DNA from: DATDCV01 sp036524155
GTDB lineage: Bacteria; Verrucomicrobiota; Verrucomicrobiia; Limisphaerales; UBA8199
NCBI GenBank assembly: GCA_036524155.1
Contig: DATDCV010000714.1
Location: 1 to 36,492 of the forward strand
DNA: 36,492 nt
Direction: 5' to 3'
In this document: in pieces, positions 8,447 through 14,542 of the stretch
Numbering within the stretch: the stretch's first letter is position 1
Layout: every line of letters starts with the position of its first letter
Translations under genes and position numbers: made by a program
The notes under the pieces: model-generated
What the model was told of the DNA's origin: nothing
Seen by the model: only the letters and a program-made list of their open reading frames with translations
Databases searched by the model: none

Positions 8447-8565
8447 ACTGGCAGGAAGTCCTGGTGCAGCCGGTGCATCTCGTGCATGTCGCGTGGTTGG
8501 TTGTCCTGTGCGAGACCCGCCGGGGGCAGGAGCGCCAGGCCGAGCAATGCCAGTAAATACTTCAT
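8431..8565 (-). pseudogene. Truncated exported ORF, possible methyltransferase 5' fragment
   Basis: 44-residue ORF: a clear signal peptide (MKYLLALLGLALLPPAGLAQ) followed by DNQPRDMHEMHRLHQD, then a few residues that look random. Its ATG overlaps the stop of the upstream pseudogene (ATGA), so the two were once translationally coupled. It ends inside the last codons of the convergent cytochrome c gene. A signal peptide plus M-H-R-L-H is reminiscent of exported SAM-dependent methyltransferase-like proteins of Verrucomicrobia, where more sequence would follow. That identity is from memory of the pattern and uncertain. I read it as the 5' stump of a gene whose remainder was deleted. Confidence 0.5.
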
Positions 8566-8982
8566 GGGTTCGTCAGCAAAAATGGGAGCAGGTCTTTGGA
8601 ATAATACGGCTCCTGGGTGCCCCAAAAGACGTAGTTGACCTTGAGGTACTGCGCGGCAAATTCGAACAACTCGGCTATGGTTGCCCGCCGGCCGGTTTTG
8701 GGGTTCCGGTGTTCGTAGTTGCCATCCTGAACGGCAATGCCGCTCGGAATCGCGCCGGATTTCCTCAAAGTCGTACTGGTCCTTTTGCGGCTCCAACTCT
8801 CGCCACGTGTATTTCAACTGCGCCCCCTCGAGGGCCTTTATCCTCAGGAACGTCGGTTCGGTTATTCGCGACCGGTCCCGGTTGAAGAACACATAATGAT
8901 GGACCTCCGCCGCGCGGGCGCCGACAGCGCAGCAGAGAATGGCGAACAAGCAGCCTTTTAATGCGGCGAACGCTCTCATCAC
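8562..8982 (-). pseudogene. Secreted glycoside-hydrolase-like protein, internal deletion and frameshift
   Basis: Two frames together describe the ends of one secreted protein. The first (start 8979/8982) has a signal peptide (CLFAILCCAVGARAAEVHHY) and then KALEGAQLKYTWRELEPQKD, the N-terminal pattern of TIM-barrel glycosidase-like proteins (a W-x-x-L-E-P motif followed by Y-D-F). Near 8755-8768 meaningful sequence switches frame to SGIAVQDGNYEHRNPKTG and ends with VFWGTQEPYYSKDLLPFLL at the stop 8562-8564. Only about 140 codons remain, whereas such proteins usually have several hundred, so the central part is missing. The scar lies about 120-350 bp from a REPIN and a RAYT gene. A sequencing error alone would not explain the short length. 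Confidence 0.65.
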
Positions 8983-9104
8983 AAAACCAAACCTTGTGTG
9001 CAGGGAGATCGATGGTCCGTTCTGATGAAGGCAATTTCGCCGGGCTCCGTCAAGAATGAGTTGTGTTGAGTGGTGGTGGCTCGGTTGCGGGTGAGTCGAG
9101 CATC

Positions 9105-9209
9105 CGGCGCGCGGACTTTAGTCCGCAGCAATTTCCATCAACCGGCGGGTCGAGCAAACGGGATGCAGCAGGCGGTCGTGCGTTGCTGCGGACTGAAGTC
9201 CGCGCGCCG
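9105..9209. repeat. REPIN (REP doublet) upstream of the RAYT gene, copy A
   Basis: The ends, 9105-9131 and 9183-9209, are 27-nt inverted copies differing at one position. Each arm contains its own hairpin (GCGGACT, two-base loop, AGTCCGC) next to a CGGCGCGC tail. Two inverted REPs separated by ~50 nt is the REPIN layout. The inner 50 nt is identical to copy C. It ends 46 bp before the RAYT start codon. Confidence 0.88.
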
Positions 9210-9255
9210 CTTCATCGGCGTTGTTTCTCCCGTCGACCTGTGGCAGCGTCATCGC

Positions 9256-9930
9256 ATGGCAGAACCAGAGCGCCGTTTGCCGTCACCACCCTACAATCCC
9301 GGCCTGCGCGGTTTGGTCGAAGGCAAGCGTGCGTGGGATGCGCGTGCCAACCTGTCCAACCTGCGCGCCGGGTTTCGGGGTTGGCATGAACGAGGCTATA
9401 TCCCACACCGGGATTCCCCTGGCTTGACGCAATTCATTACTTGGCACCTGGCCGATGCCTACCCCGCGTCGTTGCGCGGCGAATGGGCCGCCCTTCTCAG
9501 GATCGAGGAGGATCGTGAGCGTCGAAAGAAACTCGAAGCCTACCTGGACAAAGGTCGGGGAGATTGTTGCCTGCGGCGTCCGGAGCTTGCCACGGTCTGC
9601 CAGCGTGCGCTTCAGGAATTCGACGGAAGGAGTTATGTGCTGAAAGCGTGGTGCATTATGCCCAACCATGTACACGTGCTGGTGCTGACGACAGCCGTGC
9701 CGATGTCAGAATTTGTGCGGGCATGGAAGGGAGCGACAGCACGCCAAAGCAACCAGCTATTGGGGCGAGTCAAATCGAGTTTTTGGGCAGAGGGTTACTG
9801 GGACACCTACATGCGGGATGAGAGGCAGGAACAAAAAGCGGCCCGGTACATCGAGAGCAACCCCGTAAAGGCTGGATTGGCGAAGGAGACGAGACAGTGG
9901 CCCTGGAGTAGCGCTTCAGGCAAAGCGTGA
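9256..9930 (+). CDS. REP-associated tyrosine transposase (RAYT, Y1/HUH family)
   Basis: 224-residue single-copy-type transposase related to IS200/IS605 TnpA. Such enzymes nick single-stranded REP hairpins and are thought to mobilise REP/REPIN elements. The HUH metal site is MPNHVHVLV (H138, H140). The catalytic tyrosine is probably Y181 (or Y185) in EGYWDTYMRDERQ, and the family's ARYIESNPVKAGLA motif follows. ATG 9256 was chosen because the frame upstream (from 9070) only reads through REPIN copy A. The gene is flanked by copy A on the left and copies B and C on the right, all with the same hairpin core, which strongly ties the enzyme to this repeat family. All motifs are intact, so it may be active. 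Confidence 0.92.
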   Translation: MAEPERRLPSPPYNPGLRGLVEGKRAWDARANLSNLRAGFRGWHERGYIPHRDSPGLTQFITWHLADAYPASLRGEWAALLRIEEDRERRKKLEAYLDKGRGDCCLRRPELATVCQRALQEFDGRSYVLKAWCIMPNHVHVLVLTTAVPMSEFVRAWKGATARQSNQLLGRVKSSFWAEGYWDTYMRDERQEQKAARYIESNPVKAGLAKETRQWPWSSASGKA

Positions 9931-9934
9931 CTCC

Positions 9935-9991
9935 CGGCGCGCGGACTTCAGTCCGCAGAAATTTCCACCAACCGGCGGGTTGAGCAAACTC
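9935..9991. repeat. Half REPIN (single REP), copy B
   Basis: It begins 5 bp after the RAYT stop with the left arm CGGCGCGCGGACT and its hairpin (GCGGACT, loop TC, AGTCCGC), then follows the inner sequence of copies A and C (atttcca.caaccggcggg) and stops before the right arm. It is therefore a solo REP or a truncated REPIN. Confidence 0.82.
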
Positions 9992-10043
9992 CAAGAGGCC
10001 GGCAAGTAGCCGCAGAAGAGGAGAGGGCGGGATAGATGTGTCC

Positions 10044-10147
10044 CGGCGCGCGGACTCAGTCCGCAGCAATTTCCATCAACCGGCGGGTCGAGCAAACGGG
10101 ATGCAGCAGGCGGTCGTGCGTTGCTGCGGACTGAAGTCCGCGCGCCG
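10044..10147. repeat. REPIN (REP doublet) downstream of the RAYT gene, copy C
   Basis: Same orientation and layout as copy A: left arm 10044-10069, right arm 10121-10147. Apart from one missing base in the left hairpin loop region (GCGGACTCAGTCCGC) it matches copy A essentially base for base, including the inner spacer, pointing to a recent duplication or ongoing gene conversion. Copies A, B and C bracket the RAYT gene within 1.05 kb. Confidence 0.88.
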
Positions 10148-10212
10148 AACAGCCTTGCCGTCAAAAAGCCGTCGCCTCAGAATGCCGCTTGGATGAGCAT
10201 GACCGCTATCAT

Positions 10213-11511
10213 ATGACCGCCGCCGAAGACACGACGGTCGCCAAAATGGTCGCGGACCTCTCCGCGGAAACTACCCCGTCAACCCGCATCGTGTCCGTGG
10301 ACGCGCTGCGCGGGTTTGTGATGTTCATGATGATTTTCGTCAATGACCTCGCCGGCGCGGGCAGGGTCGTGCCCGACTGGATGGTTCATTTCAGCGACCG
10401 TCACCGCGACGGCAGCGGAATGACGTTTGTGGATTTGGTCTTCCCCGCGTTCCTGTTCATTGTGGGAATGTCCGTTCCGCTGGCACTCGGCGGACGCGGG
10501 GCAAAGGGCGAGCCGGCCTGGAAGACCTTCGGCCACATCGCCCTCCGCACGACTTCACTGCTGTTCATCGGCATTTTGATGGTCCACGGGACGCCGGACA
10601 CGGCGGCGCTGGGCTGGTCCGGAGACTGGTGGTGCGTGCTGATGTATCTCTCGGCCATCGCGGCCTTCTGCTCCATTTCGCCGCGTACGCCGGCTCCGGA
10701 GTCCCGGAGGCGCGGCTGGAGAATTCTCAGCGTCTGGGTGCGGCTGACCGGGCTGGCGGCTCTGGTCTGGCTCGCGTTCGCCTTCCGCGGAGCAAACGGG
10801 CAGCGCATCATCGCGCTCGCCCCTTTTTCCCTGGACACGCGGTGGTATGGCATTCTCGGGCTCATCGGCTGGGCCTATCTGGTTGCGTGTGTCGTCTTTC
10901 TGGCCTTTCGTGGCCACCGCACTGCGATCCTTGGCTCCATGATTCTCTTGATGTGCCTGTTCGTCGCGGATAAGCAGGGCGCGTTTGACGGGTTTTGGCT
11001 GAGTAAAATCGTCGGCATCGGCGGGACGCTCGGCTCGCACGGGGCCATCGCGGTCGGAGGTTTACTGCTGGGCTCGGTTCTCACCGCGTCCGACATGACC
11101 GCTATTCGCGAACGAACCCGGTTTACCTTCTGGTTCGTCATCGGTTGCGCGGCCGCGGCCCTCCTGTTGAACCGGGCTTACGGCATCAGCAAGAACAACG
11201 CGACGCCCTCGTGGTGCCTCTGGGCATGCGCCATCACCGCCGCGCTATGGTATGCGTTCTATCTGATCTGTGACGTGCGCCGAGCAAAAATCATTTCACG
11301 ACCGCTGGCGTTGGCAGGAGAAAACGTGCTGCTGGCGTACCTGATTTCCGATCTGCTGCCCGGTTTGCTGCAGGCGCTGCGCCTGGGAGACGCCTACGGC
11401 CATTTGGCCGCCAATCTTCCGTCCGCCATTGCCCGTTCGGTGCTGTGCGGCGTGTTGATCCTGCTGACCTCTATCGGCTTGAACCGGATCGGTTTCCGGC
11501 TCAGACTCTAA
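10213..11511 (+). CDS. DUF5009 / NagX-like polytopic membrane protein (predicted transmembrane acyltransferase)
   Basis: 432-residue inner-membrane protein with roughly ten to eleven hydrophobic segments. Family signature regions are SVDALRGFVMFMMIFVNDLA near the N-terminus and FVDLVFPAFLFIVGMSVPLA at ~75-95, typical of DUF5009/NagX proteins related to heparan-alpha-glucosaminide N-acetyltransferase. Those proteins are thought to move an acetyl group across the membrane onto sugars, but bacterial members are mostly uncharacterised. ATG 10213 was taken as start; a TTG at 10189 is also possible, and the region upstream is REPIN copy C. The gene stands alone, so its substrate cannot be deduced. 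Close relatives often sit beside glycan-degradation genes; here only the broken glycosidase-like gene at 8562-8982 fits that. Confidence 0.8.
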   Translation: MTAAEDTTVAKMVADLSAETTPSTRIVSVDALRGFVMFMMIFVNDLAGAGRVVPDWMVHFSDRHRDGSGMTFVDLVFPAFLFIVGMSVPLALGGRGAKGEPAWKTFGHIALRTTSLLFIGILMVHGTPDTAALGWSGDWWCVLMYLSAIAAFCSISPRTPAPESRRRGWRILSVWVRLTGLAALVWLAFAFRGANGQRIIALAPFSLDTRWYGILGLIGWAYLVACVVFLAFRGHRTAILGSMILLMCLFVADKQGAFDGFWLSKIVGIGGTLGSHGAIAVGGLLLGSVLTASDMTAIRERTRFTFWFVIGCAAAALLLNRAYGISKNNATPSWCLWACAITAALWYAFYLICDVRRAKIISRPLALAGENVLLAYLISDLLPGLLQALRLGDAYGHLAANLPSAIARSVLCGVLILLTSIGLNRIGFRLRL

Positions 11512-11858
11512 ACAAGACCAACTGGCGGCGGAAAAAGCGTGCGCTTCCGGGCAGCCCATTCATCATGAGGCTGGCGCGATTACTCCGGTGAAAGTCCTCG
11601 ACGCGATGCTCGCCGCTGATGCCATCGGCCTGGGAAGAAAAACCTCCGGGGAGAGCCCCGGCCCGAAGCGTTTTGGGCGTACGGAATCTCCGGGCGCATG
11701 CGCGACCGGGAGAATGAAGACCACAGCGTAATACGCGTCCAGCCCGGAACAGGACTGGACTTCTCAGGTAACGAAATCAGCCGCCCACGTGACCTCCCAA
11801 TGCACTCCTGCAGAAGCCTCCCCGGAAAAATTGTTCGAAAGGTTGCAGAGAACACGGA
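11512..11858. other. Intergenic region without recognised gene
   Basis: This 347-bp stretch lies between two convergent genes. I see no protein with recognisable motifs in any frame, no RNA gene and no REP core. No strong terminator hairpin with a T-run was found, though the convergent layout predicts transcription ends here. Confidence 0.5.
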
Positions 11859-13259
11859 TCAACGGCTGATGAGATCCATGACACCGGTTCGCAATGCAAA
11901 CCACAGAAATTCCACAAACCTGTCGTCCGTTTTTCTCGTGTAGTCCACTTTCCCCTCTCTCATCGCACCTGATTCGTCCGGAACGTTGGATTTCCGGATT
12001 TTGACCACGTTTTCGAAAAACGAGACGGCGCGATTGGCCAACCCCTTTTCGTCACCGGTTGTTTTGTCGAGCACAGCAATCACCAAATTCTCGTAGGCCC
12101 CACGCACACGGCCGCGAGCGCGGCCGGCGGCCACGTCGATCTCGAAGGCAGCCTGTTTGGCGCTGCCGGACGTAATCCTGGTGTGTTCCGCAGTTTCGAG
12201 GAACCCGTTAAGCCGGGTCAGGTCCATCGCGCCGAGCGAACCGCAATAGTGAAGCGAGAAGTCCCGTGGGGTGATCGGAATCGACATCGCCAGGGTCAGC
12301 GTTCCTGCGCCCATCAGGTTGCCCCGCGCTTGAAGCCGGATGGCGGCCGACGCGCCGCCATGGTTCGCGATGCCCTCGACGAACATATTCACCGCCGCGA
12401 CCGTCAGCACGCCGGGAGCAGTCCCGGCGACCACCCGCTCGCAATAGGCGAGATGCCCGTTGGTGATGTTGAGGCTGTCGATCTGCAGAGGTCGCCGGAC
12501 GGCGGTCAGTGCCTCGTGCACCATGGGCGGAGTCTGCACAGCCCGCCCGGCTGGTTGGTCACAGTTGACCAACGCATCGAAAGAGGGCCGAGAAAAGGTG
12601 ATCGACCGAGCCCGGTAGGACTTGCCTTGCAGCAGTTCGCCGAAAGCCAGGCCCGACACCCGGCACTCGGGTGCAACGACATGAAACCGCGTCGTCCGAA
12701 AAGCGTGCGCTGCGAAAAATTGTTCGTCTCCCGCCAATGTCCGCAACTCGCTGTCTTCGGCGACCAATTCCGAGCCCGGCACAGAGGCTTGCAGCCGCGC
12801 GCAGCGGAGCCCGTAGTGCGCCGACGGGAATTCCACATCCACATTAGTCGCCTCGAGGCTGGCCTTGGCGAAGGCATCTGCCGGGGCAGACGGCCTCCAA
12901 AGAAGACGCGGCCAGCGAACGCCGGTCAGCGCGATCCGGTCGGCCTTGATGGTTGTGGTGGTTCCACTCAGGGCCACAGAATGGGCGACCAGGCGATTGG
13001 CCCACACCGAGTAATCCAGCCGGCTGATTCGCAACACAGACCCCGGATGCGCTCGGGCCACTATTCTCCTCGCTTCAGCTTTGCCGCAGGCGTTGAGCAC
13101 CGCGCCGTTGAATACAACGACAAGCAACGCAATCGCGAACCCGACCGCGCCCAGGCACAGGCCCTTGTGACGGCTAATTCCCCGTGTGGATGTGGAGGTC
13201 GACTCCAGGTTCCGGATAGCTGTGATATTCCGGGTACTCACGATATTCCATATGCTCAT
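11859..13259 (-). CDS. AsmA-like membrane-anchored envelope protein (uncharacterised)
   Basis: About 466 residues. A single N-terminal membrane helix (LGAVGFAIALLVVVFNGAVL) is followed by a long periplasmic part with alternating polar/hydrophobic beta strands, e.g. LQIDSLNITNGHLAYCER and LMGAGTLTLAMSIPITPRD. The pattern of repeated strands describing base/derived layers is typical of AsmA/DUF748-type proteins, which are linked to lipid transport or outer-membrane assembly. The start is uncertain: from the end of the preceding lipoprotein gene (13176) to the helix there is no ATG in frame, so either ATG 13259 or GTG near 13247, both inside the lipoprotein gene, or a non-standard start is used. 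It is last in a minus-strand envelope cluster and may be translationally coupled to the lipoprotein gene. Confidence 0.6.
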   Translation of the reverse strand: MSIWNIVSTRNITAIRNLESTSTSTRGISRHKGLCLGAVGFAIALLVVVFNGAVLNACGKAEARRIVARAHPGSVLRISRLDYSVWANRLVAHSVALSGTTTTIKADRIALTGVRWPRLLWRPSAPADAFAKASLEATNVDVEFPSAHYGLRCARLQASVPGSELVAEDSELRTLAGDEQFFAAHAFRTTRFHVVAPECRVSGLAFGELLQGKSYRARSITFSRPSFDALVNCDQPAGRAVQTPPMVHEALTAVRRPLQIDSLNITNGHLAYCERVVAGTAPGVLTVAAVNMFVEGIANHGGASAAIRLQARGNLMGAGTLTLAMSIPITPRDFSLHYCGSLGAMDLTRLNGFLETAEHTRITSGSAKQAAFEIDVAAGRARGRVRGAYENLVIAVLDKTTGDEKGLANRAVSFFENVVKIRKSNVPDESGAMREGKVDYTRKTDDRFVEFLWFALRTGVMDLISR

Positions 13260-13353
13260 GATGATGCCAGCCATGTCGATGCTCCGGCACCAGAATGCAG
13301 CCGGCCGTCGTGAGCAAGGTAACAACGCCTATCAGAAGAATGATGCGCTTCAT
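13174..13353 (-). CDS. Small His/Tyr-rich lipoprotein
   Basis: 59-residue predicted lipoprotein. The signal sequence KRIILLIGVVTLLTTAGC ends in a clear lipobox (TTAGC) with Cys18 or Cys19 as the lipidated residue. The mature part is short and rich in His, Tyr, Glu and Pro (HRHGWHHHEHMEYREYPEYH), which suggests metal binding or a flexible envelope spacer; neither can be proven from sequence. The 3' part overlaps the probable start of the AsmA-like gene by up to ~85 bp in another frame. No family name recognised. Confidence 0.72.
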   Translation of the reverse strand: MKRIILLIGVVTLLTTAGCILVPEHRHGWHHHEHMEYREYPEYHSYPEPGVDLHIHTGN

Positions 13354-13450
13354 ATGTTGTGTTGTGTTGTGATTTCCTCCCAGGACCCCTCGTGAGAAGC
13401 AGTCCATTCTCGTCGGCTCGTCCTCTGCCGTCCGGTCCCGGTTGCCTCGT

Positions 13451-13600
13451 TCAGATTGGTCTGCGTCCGCTGATGATTCGCACCAGTACCATGATTAGCG
13501 CGATGACGAGCAGGATGTGGATGAAACCGTCGATGGTGATCGACGACACCATCCCCAACAACCAGAGCAGAATCAGAACCACTGCAATCGTATACAGCAT
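13451..13600 (-). CDS. lmo0937-family small membrane protein
   Basis: 49-residue, almost entirely hydrophobic protein with two membrane helices: LYTIAVVLILLWLLGMVSS and GFIHILLVIALIMVLVRII, ending in SGRRPI. The L-x-x-x-W-L-L-G motif and the helix-turn-helix layout match the lmo0937/DUF5670 family, widespread small proteins often near stress-response envelope genes; the molecular role is unknown. ATG 13600 has GGAAAGGA about 9 nt upstream, a good ribosome-binding site, and gives the usual family length. It sits between two lipoprotein genes. Confidence 0.85.
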   Translation of the reverse strand: MLYTIAVVLILLWLLGMVSSITIDGFIHILLVIALIMVLVRIISGRRPI

Positions 13601-13656
13601 GACTGGTTTCCTTTCCACGTTGACGCCTCTGCCACGCACGGTACGGAGACCTTGCG

Positions 13657-14103
13657 CTAAGGGGCGATTTTATCGCTGACCCACTGACGCGCTTGCTGGA
13701 AACCGTCCTTTGCGGATTCGTAGGCTTTCTTGAAACCGTTCTTGACGCTGTCCCACGTGGACTGGTTGGCGTTCCTGACCTCGTCAAGCTGTTTGTTCAA
13801 CTGGGCGAGTTGGTCGCGCAGTGCCTGGAGCCTGGGTTTGGCTTCCGCTCTGACCGCGTCACTGGATTTGTCGACTTTGGCCGCGAGTTGGTCCACATCC
13901 CGATTGAGTGCGGCCAACTGGGCTTGCATGTTCTCGACGAATTCAGCCTTTTGCGCGAAGGCATAATCCTTCAGGTCGTGCGCCGCTTGTTTTGTGTCAG
14001 CCTCGACCTTGGCGAACTGTTCGCCGGTGGTTGGCTCTTTGTTGCAGCCCGCCGCAAAAGCGGCAGCGCAAAGGAACGCAGTGACTAATGTTTTGTTTTT
14101 CAT
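13657..14103 (-). CDS. Coiled-coil lipoprotein (apolipoprotein-like repeats)
   Basis: 148-residue predicted lipoprotein. The signal peptide KTLVTAFLCAAAFAAGC ends in the lipobox AAGC. The mature chain is nearly all helical with repeated 11- and 22-residue patterns rich in Ala, Lys, Asp and Gln (e.g. AQLAALNRDVDQLAAKVDKS), followed by an amphipathic end (GFKKAYESAKDGFQQARQWV). Such proteins resemble YtxH/apolipoprotein-like stress proteins and probably form a coiled coil in the periplasm. It is first in the minus-strand cluster 14103-11859. Function unknown. Confidence 0.78.
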   Translation of the reverse strand: MKNKTLVTAFLCAAAFAAGCNKEPTTGEQFAKVEADTKQAAHDLKDYAFAQKAEFVENMQAQLAALNRDVDQLAAKVDKSSDAVRAEAKPRLQALRDQLAQLNKQLDEVRNANQSTWDSVKNGFKKAYESAKDGFQQARQWVSDKIAP

Positions 14104-14542
14104 AATTGTGAGTTGTTGACCGCAACCCGGGCCACTCTCATGAGGGGCCCATTCCTGCCTTTTCCCACACCTCAAGCTTGCGGTGTACCATGCTGACCGG
14201 CCTGTGGGGCGGGCGCGGAGTCTGGCTCAGTATGGTAGCCCTCGAAAAGCCCGTAACTGCCCTGCCAGCAACAACCACGCTTTGGCAATTCCGGTCGGCA
14301 TCTGTCGCCGCCCAATCAACCGAACGAGTTTCAGCGGGCCGGTCAGGGCGCCCCCTCTATGGTGCAGAATGCATGATGCGGCGGTGGCGGCAGTGCAAGC
14401 TGCAATCCCTCCGCATTCTGTTCACGCCAAAGAAATGGTGAATTCAGTGGCCTTGACTGTGTCCACGGGCGCAGCGAGATTTATGACAGCGGCGGCACAA
14501 CCCTCGTTGGCCGTGAACGCCAAACGGGGCAGAGGGGTGGTT
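14104..14542. other. Intergenic region with a possible gene-end remnant
   Basis: This 439-bp region follows the kinase gene. Most of it shows nothing recognisable. On the minus strand, in a frame different from the kinase, 14568-14422 encodes a protein-like stretch ending LAFTANEGCAAAVINLAAP...EFTISLA and a TGA. It has no start codon of its own and overlaps the last kinase codons. It may be the tail of a lost gene, or chance. Confidence 0.35.

Noticed and set aside
9070..9255. Open frame extending the RAYT gene upstream by 62 codons
   Set aside because: It reads through REPIN copy A and shows no protein motif; ATG 9256 gives the usual RAYT N-terminus.
12183..13313. Plus-strand 376-codon open frame opposite the AsmA-like gene
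   Set aside because: Arg/His/Pro-rich composition typical of antisense reading in GC-rich DNA; no motif; the minus strand carries the signal helix and plausible protein.
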